A stretch of DNA of 64,000 nt from Pithys albifrons albifrons (Eukaryota > Chordata > Aves > Passeriformes > Thamnophilidae): contig NC_092472.1 in NCBI RefSeq assembly GCF_047495875.1, forward strand, positions 1,148,849 through 1,212,848, read 5' to 3'. Below the pieces are notes generated by a model, which was not told the DNA's origin, searched no databases, and saw only the letters and a program-made list of their open reading frames with translations. Below, one piece after another: positions 12,800-23,035 of this stretch. The position numbers and the translations under genes are program-made. Numbering within the stretch: the first letter of the stretch is position 1; every line of letters begins with the position of its first letter.

Positions 12800-13650
12800 A
12801 CTCAGGCTCCACCATGCAAGACCTTCTCGTAAACAACCCTCTAGCAGGAAAGGTGTAGTAGATAGGCACAGACAGACAACCCCCCTCTGGGAGTCCTGGG
12901 GGATGGAGGAAACGTGGGATAAGGCAGAGAAGTACGTAGGAAGCCGATTTGGGAGCACTAGATGGTGCTGTTGATCTTGAAATGAGAACCGACAGCACTG
13001 AGAAGAGGGAACGCGAACATGCACAGGCGCCTGGCACCGCTGGAGCAGAGTCTGTGGGTGGAGTTGCCTCACCAGCTTTACAGACACATGGCTTATGGAG
13101 GTCTTCACTGCCATCCCCCTTTCTGGCACACCTCAGACCCACCAACTCCAAACTTTTACTGCTCGTTATACCACGAGCTGGCCTCACCTTTGAGACCAGC
13201 AGGGCACAGAAAGTTTAAAAGTATCTTGGCTTTTCTGTTGCTTCTGGCCAGGAGAGGGTAAATTTTTGCAGTAGCTGGGAGAGGACATGCCCAGGACCCT
13301 GAGATTATTCTATACCACCTCACATTATTGTCAGGGGCGGGGGAAGGAGTTTCTTCTGAGGAGAAGTGGTTCCCTCCACTCGAAAAAATGTGGTGGAAGG
13401 AGTGCTGAGGTATTGGCTGTTTCTGGGGTTTGGGGGCGATGGTGTGAATCACTTCTTTTCTTACACCCCCCATCATTGCTGTTACTGTTCACTTGCTTAC
13501 CTCATTGCTGTTGCCAGTAAATTGTTCTTATCTCAGCCCATGATCTTTGGGGTTTGTGCCTCCAGTTGGTGAGGGCAGGGAGAGAGTTGCTCGTGGCTTT
13601 AGTGGGAGCACTGAATTGGAGAATACCACTCCCAAACCATGGCAGCCTTA
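12800..13650 (+). mobile_element. 5' LTR of a decayed avian endogenous retrovirus (LTR B)
   Basis: The stretch includes a TTAAAAGTATC possible TATA region near 13215, the phrase TATTCTATACCACCTCAC near 13306, the block CCAGTAAATTGTTCTTATCT near 13515, and a downstream ACTGAATTGGAGAATACC near 13610. These phrases recur, inverted, in LTR A at 1215-2046. What follows resembles retroviral leader and gag DNA, so this is read as the 5' LTR of the element running to about 16.8 kb. The 5' edge is a guess. No coding function is implied. Confidence 0.6.
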
Positions 13651-14340
13651 ACTAATGACCAGTGTTGGGCACGAAGGGTTGAAATAATTCAGAGCAGGGA
13701 GAGGGATCAGGACTGTTTTGTTGCTATAACCTGTGATATCAGTTTACGGCATGATAACATCAAGGGCAATGAGGGTCATTTGGGGTGTGCATTCAGTGTT
13801 GCTCTCCTACCCTGACCTCAGGTACTACCTATGGGAGTCCATTAATAATTGTCTGTGGAAAGAACAGGGGAGGATGATTTTCCCCAGCTCTTCACCCTTT
13901 TTTCCTCCTTCAGGCCTGGTAAAACAGCTTTTGAGAATTTTGGATTCCCTTTGGATGTTAAGGAAAGCATGTTATTATTGCCAAGTCTGCCATGTCTCCT
14001 TATTGGGCTTCACAACATGTTTAGAGTTACAAAAGAGATTTCTGGAAAGGTCATTCAAAGATCTGCCCCAAGGGTGGATAGTCATGAGTTGTGTGGAATG
14101 TGGGAAGACATGGGCCAGTATTTGAAGGACTTCTCCAATGGTTTGGAAGTGCTGCCCCAAACAACTACAAGACCCTGTTAAAGTAATAAAATATGTGAAG
14201 GAAAAATGCTGAGGGAATTCCAGAGAGACTCAAAGTTATGCAACGTGCCAGGCCTTGGCTACTATTTATAGGACACTGCTGGTCACCAGACAGCACCCTC
14301 AGAGGGAGGGGAAGGGGAAGGAAAGCAGAGCTACAGCCAC
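13651..14340 (+). mobile_element. Endogenous retrovirus untranslated leader and early internal region
   Basis: This DNA lies between LTR B and the gag-like remnant. Open frames at 13733-14125 and 13849-14181 overlap in different frames and have no recognised domain. The segment ends just before an ATG in CACCATGGCC at 14340, where gag-like sequence begins. Assignment rests on position and on general resemblance to bird ERVL internal sequence. Confidence 0.5.
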
Positions 14341-15387
14341 CATGGCCACTCAAACTGCAGCTGAACCAGAGGAACAACCCATGCCAGCAGCAGTTGCCCC
14401 AAGGCCAAATCAGTTCACTCAGTCAGGAATGAAGGAGAAGTAGGACCTTCAGAGACATTCAGAAATAATCACCCAATTCCATCCCTGAGTGAGCTGTGAG
14501 ATACGTGAAAAGATTTCAGCCACCAGTCAGGAGAGACCCCGGTGACCTGGCTGCTCCAGGGCTGGGGTACCACAGTCCATGCTGTGAAACCAGATGGGAG
14601 TAAAGCCAAGCAACTGGAATCCCTGTCACTGAGAAGGGGATTGGGAAGAGGACAGAAACTCAGCCTCTGGAGTTGACTCCTGTCAAGTGTGAGGGAAGGT
14701 GTTCTCTCAGGGGTCATCTAATAGTGAGCCCAAGCAGGTGGAACACCATGGAGAAAGGTACCCAGTACCTGAGAGAATCAGCTGTGCTGGAGCCAATCCA
14801 TAGGGATCCAAATACTGAGAAGGGCATGTAGATCCAGATGAAGTCCAGTTCACACAATCCATGTGGCAGAAGCTCCTACGGAGCACACCATCCTTGTACA
14901 CCAACTCAGTGGCAGTGATGTCGTAGAAAGAAGGAGGACAAAGTGTGAGTAATTTGGTTACCAAACTCCAGCTGTATGAAGAAAGTATCTCTTCCCCCCT
15001 ACAGGTCTGCGTCTCATCCCTGGAAAGACTGTCCAAGGACTTCCAGCAATTTAAAGAGGACATAAGCAATTTAAAGAACTAACCCGTGTCCCACCAGTAC
15101 CAACCAGAGTCTCTGCTATTGGGAGCCACCATCCTCCTGCTTGAGAGAGAGGGGACACACCACAAGGTAACCTGTGGTTTTACCTGCATGACCAAGGAGA
15201 GCATATGAGGAAGTGTGATGGAAAACCCAACTCTGCCCCAGCAGCTCAGGTATGTGAGTTGAGAGGAAACCCAACATTTATCTGCAAGGATAAATGCCAC
15301 TCCAGTTTCCAGTGGGCAAGTCCTTAGACAGAATAGGAGGGCTGATGTTAATTCTGATTCTCTTGAAGGGACCTCCAGTTCACCCAA
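14341..15387 (+). pseudogene. Broken gag-like region of an avian endogenous retrovirus
   Basis: The frame opened by the ATG near 14342 reads for only about 34 codons before a stop at 14443. Gag-like segments then continue in changing frames with several stops and frameshifts. Recognisable pieces include SLERLSKDFQQFKED near 15017-15061 and a LWFYLHDQ-like stretch near 15175. The original Gag would have been the virion structural polyprotein; here no frame could give a working product. The remnant is cut at its 3' side by a CR1 insertion. Identification is by resemblance to bird ERVL-type Gag and is less certain than the pol call that follows. Confidence 0.5.
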
Positions 15388-15569
15388 AGGGTAGTTGGGC
15401 ACTGAACAGGATCCCCAGGGCAGTCATCATGGTCTCAAGCCTGACAGAGTTCAAGACACTGTTCTCAGAACATGGTAGGATTCTTGGGTTGTTTTGTGTA
15501 GGGCCAGGAGATGGACTCAATGATCCTTGTGGGTCCCTTCCAATTCAGCATGTTCTGTGATTCTGTGAA
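15388..15569 (+). mobile_element. CR1 LINE 3' end inserted inside the endogenous retrovirus
   Basis: This has the typical CR1 3' tail. It starts GGGTAGTTGGGCACTGAACA, continues through CAAGCCTGACAGAGTTCAAG, GGACTCAATGATCC and GGGTCCCTTCCAATTCAG, and ends with the short repeat TTCTGTGATTCTGTGA. It is in plus orientation and 5'-truncated, as most CR1 copies are. It separates gag-like from pol-like sequence, so it landed after the retrovirus integrated. Confidence 0.85.
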
Positions 15570-15599
15570 TTTTATATTTACAAGAAGTGATCAATGAGT

Positions 15600-16790
15600 A
15601 CTATAACCAGAACTAGAGGGCCCAGCCTCCAGTCAGGTGGACCGAGACTCTGTGACCACAATCCATGAGATGATTTGTGACTTGGAGAGCCAAGGGGTGG
15701 TCAGCAAGACTCATTCACCCTTCAATAGCCCCATATGGCCAGTGTGTAAGCTCAGTGGAGAGTGGAGGCTGACAGTGGACTATCATGGCCTGAATGAAGT
15801 CACACCCTCCCACCCCGAGTGCTGCTGTTCTGGACATGCTGGAGCTTCAGTATGAGCTGGAGTCCAAGGCAGCCAAGTGGTGCCACCATCGACATTGCCA
15901 ATGCCTTTTTCTCCATTCCGTTGGCAGCAGAGTGCAGGCCGCAGTTTGCTTTCACCTGGAAGGGGGTGCAGTACACCTGGAATCGACTGCCCCAGGGGTG
16001 GAAACACAGTCCCACCATTTGCCATGGACTGATCCAGACTGCATTGGAAAAGGGTGAGGCTCCAGAACATCTACAGTACATCGATGACATCATTGTATGG
16101 GGGAACACAGCAGGGGAAGTTTTTGAGAAAGGAAAGAAGATAATCCAGATCCTCCTGAAAGTGGGATTTTCCATAAAACAATGTAAAGTCAAGGGATCTG
16201 ACCAGGAAATTCAGTTTTTAGGAGTAAAATGACAAGATGAACATCATCAGAAACCCATGTTGTCAACAAAATAGCACCTCTGTCCCCACACACCAGAAAA
16301 AAAGACAACACAGGTTTTTCTGGGCACTGAGGGTTTTTGGAGGATGTATATTCCAGGGTACACTCAGATTGTCAGCCCTCTCTATCATGTGAGCTGGAAG
16401 AAGAATAGTTTTAAGTGGGGCTGGAACAACAACAAGCCTTTGAGCAGATTAAACAGGAGTTTGCCCATGCAGTAGCCCTTGGGCCAGTCAGGACAAGACA
16501 GGATGTAAAGACTGTGGTCTACACTGCAGCTGGGGAGAATGGCCCTTCCTGGAGCCTCTGGCAAAAGGTACTGGGTGGGACTCAAGGACCAACCCCCAGG
16601 GTTATGCAGCTGGGGATACAGAGGATCCGAGGCCTGTTACACCCCAGCTGAAAAAGAGATCCTGGCAGCTTATTGAAGGGATTCCAGACACTTTGGAAGT
16701 GAGTGACACTGAGGCTCCTCCTGGCACCTTGACTGCCAGTGCTGGGTTGGATGTTTGAAGGGAAAGTCCCTTCCACTCATCATGCCACAG
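15600..16790 (+). pseudogene. Broken pol remnant (reverse transcriptase and RNase H) of an endogenous retrovirus
   Basis: Reverse transcriptase is clear in two frames. The segment at 15637-15800 contains SPIWPVCKLSGEWRLTVDYH, then the frame shifts near 15800. The segment at 15880-16232 contains TIDIANAFFSIPL, the LPQG motif, and the catalytic YIDDII sequence near 16077-16094. A stop follows at 16230. RNase H-like sequence resumes near 16415-16570, including YTAAGENGP, and shifts frame again near 16580. The match ends near 16790, directly against a different LTR. Integrase and env are absent. The original protein copied viral RNA into DNA; this copy is disrupted several times and cannot be functional. 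It is most like bird class III (ERVL-related) elements. Confidence 0.85.
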
Positions 16791-16796
16791 ACACCA

Positions 16797-17825
16797 TGTG
16801 GTAGAAACTTGAGGATAAGTATTTAAGAATGGGAAAACCCAACATGGACAACAGCAAGTTCAGTTAGAGAGAGGAGTGAGACTGTCTGAGAGCAACATCT
16901 CTTCAGACCCCTAGGTCAGTGGAGAAGAAGGGGCAGGAGGTGCTCCAGGCATAGGGGCAGAGGTTCCCCTGCAGCACGTGGGGCACACCTTGGGGAGGCA
17001 GCTGTGCCCTGCAGCCCATGGAGAGTCACAGGGGTGCAGAGATCCACCTGCAGCCCAGGCAGGAGCCCACGCTGAGGCAGGGCATGCCCTAAAGAGGCTG
17101 TGACCCCATGGGAAGCCCATGCTAGAGCAGGGGAATGGTCAAAGGAGGCTGTGACCCCATGGGAAGCCCATGCTAGAGCAGGACCTACACTGGAGCTGGC
17201 TCCAGCAGGACCTGTGCTGAGAGGAACCCAGGCTGGAGCAGATTTGCTGGCAGGACTTGCGATCCTGTGAGGGTACCCACACTGGAGCCACCTGTTCCCG
17301 AAGGACTGCACCCCATGGAAGAAACCTACATTGAAGCAGTGCATGAAGAACTGCAGCCCACGGGAAGGACTCACATTGAAGAAGTTCATGGAGGACTGTC
17401 TCCTGTGAGAGGGACCAGCCACACTGGAGCAGGAAGGAGTGTAAGAAATCCTACCCCTGAGGGGAAAGGAGTGGCAGACAAGGTGTGATGAACCAAGCAA
17501 GCTCCAGTTCCTCATCCCCTTGCTCCATAGGGCCAGAGGAAAGAATTAAATTGAGCCTAGGAAGAAAACAGGGGTGAGGAGAGGTGTTTTAAGATTTGGT
17601 TTTATTTCTCGTTACCCTACCGTGATTTGATTGGTAATAAATTGACTTAATTTTCCCCAAGTCAGGTCTGTTTTCCTGGTAAGAGTAACTGGTGAGTGAT
17701 CTCTCCCTGCCCTTATCTTGACCCATGACCCTTCAAGGTATTTTCTCCCTCCTGGGCAGCTGAGGAGGGCAGTGACACAGTGTTTTGGTGGGCACCTGGT
17801 GCCCAGATGGGGTCAGCCCATCACA
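16797..17825 (+). mobile_element. Long LTR of a second avian endogenous retrovirus family (LTR C)
   Basis: A TATA-like AAGTATTTAAG lies near 16816. After it comes a roughly 600-bp region of degenerate repeats built on phrases such as CTGCAGCCCATGG and GAGCAGG. The 3' half is typical of a bird LTR: TTAAGATTTGGTTTTATTTC near 17589, the polyadenylation signal AATAAATTGACTTAATTTTC near 17636, GGTGAGTGATCTCTCC near 17690, and an end near GGTCAGCCCATCACA. This family differs from LTR A and LTR B. Its 5' edge abuts truncated pol, so either it inserted there independently or a recombination joined the two. Confidence 0.8.
17095..17182 (+). repeat. 51-bp tandem duplication inside LTR C
   Basis: A 37-bp string beginning AGGCTGTGACCCCATGGGAA occurs at 17095-17131 and again, identical, from 17146. 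The spacing is 51 bp. It is the least diverged part of the repeat series that makes this LTR family long. Confidence 0.85.
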
Positions 17826-17844
17826 CTGGTATAAAATGTTGTTG

Positions 17845-17969
17845 CAGTGTACCAGATGCAAGTCAAAGGACCAGAGACACTCATTTGGTGAGGACTGTCC
17901 TGAATATTGGCAAGGACTGGTGAAAATGGTCAGAATACTCTTGTCCTTTGACTTGCATCTGGTACACTG
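17845..17969. repeat. Inverted repeat with 26-bp perfect arms
   Basis: The arms are 17845-17870 and 17944-17969. The left arm begins CAGTGTACCAGATGCAAGTC and the right arm is its exact reverse complement. With one mismatch the pairing extends about five more bases inward. The loop is about 70 nt. The repeat sits just beyond the 3' end of LTR C. It may be part of a small palindromic element or a snap-back duplication; no known family is recognised. Confidence 0.9.
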
Positions 17970-19439
17970 TTTCCCCCTCTTTTCTTTAAAGGTATGGCTT
18001 GAACACATGTCCAGCATTAAGGCAAGCAAGTAGAGACAGCTGATCCCTGCATCATATCACTCCATGGGAGAAGTACTTTTCTCACATCCTGTGTTTTTAT
18101 CTCCCTCTCTCCCCAAAGTGTGGCCATGCTAAGCCAAGTACTTCAATATTTATCTCCTGTGACACTCACAGCCCTGATCTTCCTGTGGGTGCTGGTCCAT
18201 ATGACCTGTTAATATGATCCAAGTCATTACAAAAATCCAGCTTTTACTGTTGCAAACACTTGGCTGACATCCAGGCTAGAACCATCCATCTGGGCATGAT
18301 CAGAGCCATCTCTGGACTCAGCTGCATGGAAGAACACCCCTTGTGCACCATTCTGATGTCTTTTTGTTAAGAGACCTATATTCATGTATGTGTCATATTC
18401 ATTCTAAATTAGAACTAATTATCTCATACTCAAGACTTGCTCATTCATGTTTAGACCCTGTGTCTACTGGTATGAATTTTTAGGGTATTTAAGGAAAAAA
18501 AAAAAAAAAAAGAGAAATTCCAGGTTATCTCAAGTTTTACTGCTGTGACAGTAACAACTGGTGTAATCTATCTGTGTAACTTATCATCACTGTGATTCCT
18601 AGGTGCCTTTCTGTGGACATCCTGGCTCCTCTGTCATTCCTCCCTTTTAGGGTTGGATGTCTGAAACTGGGCCCTAGTAGGAGAAGGATCCCTTGAAATC
18701 TATTACCCAAGAACACAGAAGGGATGGAGCAGTACCAGCACTTGCTGCCAGAAGTACAGGGGCTCCCCTTTCAGGGTGTGGCTTTCTTTGGTGCTCAAGG
18801 ACCTTCTGGTGCAGCACTTCATGCTGCCCTGCATAAACAAAGTGCTACAGGCAAAGCTGGGGATGGAACACACAGTAACATGGATGATGAAGAAAACTTC
18901 TAGTCACCTATGTCAGGATCAGCCATAAAAAGCGGGTAAGAAAGAAGACAACCAGGTAAGGATGGTCCATCACAGCTCCCTGTCCTGAGCTGGCTGCAAA
19001 CTGACCTGGAAGTGGAGGAAAATTACAAATCCAAGGACAAACCTTATCAAAGCAGACCCTGGGCAGCACAGCTCTCACCAGTGCTGTACCTCCCTGTTCA
19101 GGACACAGGCTGCCTGGCACCTCACAGGGTAGCTCTGTCCCTGCCACCACTGCAGTGTCAGGATGACACACTGGTCCTGCTGGCATCCCTGATGGCATAT
19201 TAATGAGAACAGGTAACACCTGCCTCATGCTGCCCCCTCTGATGGTGGCAATACACAGTTATTTCAGGCTAAACTGAATTATTTGGATTTTCCACTGTGC
19301 AAGTGGTCTTTTTGATGTCAAGGAAGGGTAAAGTGTTTTAATGCCATTTAAGACTTTGGCCCTTAGTTCACTGGGGCAGAAGCTACTGACTGGTGCATGG
19401 AGGAGAATCCTGGTGAAGAGGCTACATGACAGCCACAGG
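17970..19439. other. Intergenic DNA with an A-rich homopolymer
   Basis: No gene is recognised. A long A run sits at about 18494-18511, with no adjacent retrogene recognised. The remainder is ordinary unique-looking sequence. Confidence 0.45.
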
Positions 19440-19930
19440 CCAGGGCAGCTGAAGATTGTTTCATTGTGTCAGCGTGTAAATTAAGATTGCATAGGAAATC
19501 TTTACTATGTCTGTAGCTTCTGATTGCTTGACTGCAACTGTGCTGTGGCTTTAACAGTGTTTAAAGTGCCATTTCCTCAGTTTTGTAAAAGCTCACTAAA
19601 GAGAGAATTCCATTAAGGGAAACCATGTTGACTCCGATTTCTTCCTCAGTTCTCCCTGTACAGCTCTTTCTAAATCACTTGCAAGCCCTTTCTGCTATGC
19701 TGAGTATTACACAGCACAGAGCTGAGCAGAGTAAAATGATCGATATTGTAATGGACTTCTCATCCTCGTACATGGCAGAAATAATAAATGTCATGATATA
19801 TGACAGTCCTTCGAAAGCCCCATGGAGCCAAACGAGACGCAGTAAGCATATATCTCCTACTTCCTACCCCTGTTTTGCTTCTCTGTGTCTGTCCTTTGTT
19901 TCCTCCCACATTTATTTCCTCAGTAATGGA
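19440..19930. promoter_or_regulatory. Candidate conserved non-coding element
   Basis: AT-rich, repeat-free DNA with dense short binding-site-like words: GTAAATTAAGATTG near 19478, AATGATCGATATTG near 19736, and CATGATATATGACAG near 19793. One frame stays open for about 104 codons (19625-19939) but has no recognisable domain or splice structure. It is read as a regulatory block by texture only. Confidence 0.3.
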
Positions 19931-20577
19931 AGACTGTAATTGAATTAAAAGTGACTCTGCACGCAGGAGGACAGGCTGTGGCTGCACTGCTCTTTGACAG
20001 ATCGGGTGGACTTCTGGAGCTGCCGTCTCTTTCCTGAGCTGCTCAGTGCCCTCTGGAGCAATTCTGGGGGGTTTTCATCAATAGCCACGTCCTTCTGCTG
20101 TCATTACACCAGGTAAATAACTGTACATGCAAACAGTGCAGCCCCTTTCACTATTGCCACGTAGTTCTCATCTTCCCGCTCCAGTCTGATATTCGGGTCA
20201 TGCCATAACCATAACTTCATTTTAAATTTTGATACTCCGTCTCATTTTTCACTTGTTCTCATCTCAAGCCAAACCAAACAAGTGCCTTATCTGCATCTGA
20301 AAGGCTCGTCAAGCTGAGATGTCTGATATGTTAATGATATCTCTCTTCTGCCAGGGACAGCAGCCACCACACCTGCTGGGTCTTCTGCCTCTGCTGCCTC
20401 ACAAACTCCTCTGTGTATCTTCCCTACACTTGCCACTCTTCCTACATTCAGGGCCACCCTTAGCAGTACTTGCTTCATAAAGATAACAAGAAATGAACCA
20501 AACCAAAGGTTAGAAAATGGAATAAACACTGTTCCTTCTCTAGTTTCCTGGTGAGATTTTAAGGGATGTAAATCACC

Positions 20578-20885
20578 GAATTCCAGAGTGTGCTGAGCTG
20601 GAAAGGACCCACAAGGATCATCCAGTCCAGCTCCTGGCCCTGCACAGGACCATCCCCAGGAGTCACATCCTGTGCCCCAGAGCATCATCCAAACACTCCT
20701 GGAGCTCTGGCAGCCTTGGGGCTGTGCCCACTGCCCTGGGAAGCCTGGTCAGTGCCCACCACCCTCTGGGGGAAGAGCCTTTTCCTGAGATCCAACCTAA
20801 CCCTGCCCTGACACAGCTCCAGGCCATTTCTTCAGGTCCTGTCACTGATCACAAAGGGCAGAGATTGGAGCCGCCCCTTGGGAAG
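20578..20885 (-). mobile_element. CR1 LINE 3' end, reverse orientation
   Basis: The plus strand reads as the reverse complement of a CR1 tail: GGAAAGGACCCACAAGGATC, TCCAGTCCAGCTCCTGGCCC, CATCCAAACACTCCTGGAGC, GGCAGCCTTGGGGCTGTGCC, GGGGGAAGAGCCTTTTCCTG, and CAGGTCCTGTCACTG. Divergence is moderate. The canonical 8-bp terminal repeats are not obvious at the left end. Confidence 0.85.
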
Positions 20886-22280
20886 ATCTAGACTGAAAAA
20901 AACCAGGATGCTTCAGTGATCCCCTGATCTCCTCTTCGTGGCTTTAACATCCAGCATGGTGTTATTTCTATACATACAAATGATGCACAGGTTGCAATTT
21001 AACAATGTCTCTACTCTAGGATGCAAAGGAAGAAATAAAAGCTTGTTAGTTTTTCCTGGGTTTACTTAAATACTTGCACCACATGCTACAAGTGTGTCAC
21101 CTTCTATTTAGGTAAAAAGAAGTGGTAGGAAGATGATAGGAGCAATAGAAAAACCCCACAAATTTTACCCCATGTCAGTATTCCCAAGCCAGCTGTAATC
21201 AGTGCTGGTTGGTCCCTGCACTGCTGTACAAACTGGCCCAGACAGGCTGCAGGGACAGAGTCCTCCAAGCCTGACCCACATTGGTGCTCCTGGCCCAGGA
21301 GGCCTCCAGTGATGCCTTCCAGCCAGAATTATCCCGTGACTCCAGGAAAGGGCTCCCAGAGCTGCCCAAATTGCTCACCCTCACACTCGTGCTAAGCTGC
21401 ACTCCAATTCATTCCTCTACCTTGTTTTCACCCACAGTTTAACTGTAGTCAGTCTGTGGCAACCCACCTGATGACCCCTCATCTGCTGGAGCATTCCCAG
21501 GATTGCAGGGCATCATATCCTGCTGAAACCATGGCCCAGGCAGCCTCCAACTGGGAAAAGTAACTGTATTTTGCAAACAAGAGTCTTTGCACTCCAAGCT
21601 AAGCTCCATGTGTATGTCCTGTGGAACTGCATTTACTGTTTGCAAACAGTCAGCTTTGTGGGACAGTGAGAAAGGGGAATCTTTGACAGGTGTGGTACCT
21701 TTTACCACTGTCAGTTATTCTTCATTTCACTTTGTCTCACTTTCAGCCACATCATTTCATGTTGTTCCTTTATGAATATGGATGCAGGGAATACAAGTTG
21801 CATATTTCAAATCGGTGATGAGCACTAAGAGCCTTTAAACTTTTATTTTTGAAGTGTTCAGGTAAATTAACACCCGAGGGGCCAGCCCTGGGCAGGACAG
21901 CCTGGCCCGTGCGGGTGGTGGGTCCAGCCCAGAGTCAGCGATGCACCCCAGGGTTTGGAGCTCCAGGTGTGAAACAACCCTGCGACTTCCAAACTAGTGG
22001 TGACAGATTTTCCCACGTGCTAATTCACGTTAAGAAGTGGTTTGCTCCGTCACACACCAGCGGAAAGGGCTTTCCAAAGCACTCGGGATGGGCGCTCCCC
22101 CCAGCGGGCGGTGCCCGGGGAAGGGGCTCCTTTTCCTCCCGTTTATTTCCACCCGAGCGGGCAGAGCCGCAGCTCAGGCACACCCTGCGGAGCGGGACCA
22201 TCCCCGGGAGCGGGGCCGGCAGCGCCAGGGCGGCCCGAGGGGCCCCCCGGCGGGCCCTGAGCACCCCCTGTTCCTGAGGG
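20886..22280. other. Intergenic DNA grading into C-rich sequence
   Basis: No gene or named repeat is recognised. From about 22080 the sequence becomes GC-rich on approach to the minisatellite and the NPM1 CpG island. Confidence 0.45.
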
Positions 22281-22289
22281 CCCGTTCCT

Positions 22290-22915
22290 GACCCCCAATT
22301 CCAGACGCCCCCAATCCCCGCCCCGTCCCCGCTCCCTATCCCAGTTCCCGCCCTCCCGCTCCTGACACCCCCCCCCCGTTCCCGACCCCCTCTGCAATTC
22401 CCGACCCCCATTCCAGAGACCTCTCCATTCCCGTCCCAATTCCCGACCCCATTCCAGAGGCCCCTTTCCCCGTCCCAATTCCCGACGCCCATTCCAGAGG
22501 CACCTTTCCCCTTCCCAATTCCCGACCCCCATTCCAGAGGCCCCTTTCCCCTTCCCAATTCCCGACCCCCATTCCAGAGGCCCCTTTCCCCGTCCCAATT
22601 CCCGACCCCCATTCCAGAGGCCCCTTTCCCCGTCCCAATTCCCGACGCCCATTCCAGAGGCACCTTTCCCCTTCCCAATTCCCGACCCCCATTCCAGAGG
22701 CCCCTTTCCCCTTCCCAATTCCCGACCCCCATTCCAGAGGCCCCTTTCCCCGTCCCAATTCCCGACCCCCATTCCAGAGGCCCCTTTCCCCGTCCCAATT
22801 CCCGACGCCCATTCCAGAGGCACCTTTCCCCTTCCCAATTCCCGACCCCCATTCCAGAGGCCCCTTTCCCCTTCCCAATTCCCGACCCCCATTCCAGAGG
22901 CCTCTCCATTCCCGC
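22290..22915. repeat. 40-bp minisatellite with a 160-bp higher-order structure
   Basis: The unit begins ATTCCAGAGG and recurs at exactly 40-bp steps from 22451 to 22891 (12 starts). Four unit variants alternate in fixed order, marked by CACC or CCCC after AGAGG, CTTCCC or CGTCCC in the middle, and GACCCC or GACGCCC at the end. The segments 22491-22650 and 22651-22810 are identical over 160 bp. A more degenerate C-rich version occupies 22290-22450. Because 40 is not a multiple of three and the unit lacks stops, all three minus-strand frames stay open; these are not genes. The array lies about 190 bp upstream of the NPM1 start codon. Confidence 0.97.
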
Positions 22916-23015
22916 CCCTCAGCGCCCCCTTCCGGCCGGGCCGGCCCCTCCCCGCGCGTGCGCAGAGGCGGCGCGGACCGAGGGGGAGGTGCGGGGGGCG
23001 TGGCCGGCGCGCGGG

Positions 23016-23025
23016 TCTCGCGAGA
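23016..23025. promoter_or_regulatory. TCTCGCGAGA palindromic promoter element
   Basis: An exact 10-bp copy of the CGCG-box palindrome found in many CpG-island promoters of housekeeping genes. It lies about 47 bp upstream of the likely start site. Confidence 0.8.
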
Positions 23026-23035
23026 TCACGCGGGC

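Noticed and set aside
19625..19939. 104-codon plus-strand frame inside a candidate regulatory block
   Set aside because: No domain, splice site or initiation context supports coding. Open length alone is not evidence here.
1..22280. Search for TLX3 homeobox exons upstream of NPM1
   Set aside because: No homeodomain-like peptide or matching GC-rich exon was seen. The gene presumably lies before the window.
22025..22909. Minus-strand open frames of 294, 249 and 180 codons over the minisatellite
   Set aside because: They are a by-product of a stop-free 40-bp repeat. Because 40 is one more than a multiple of three, every frame reads through all unit phases, giving repetitive Gly/Trp/Glu-rich products in all three frames.
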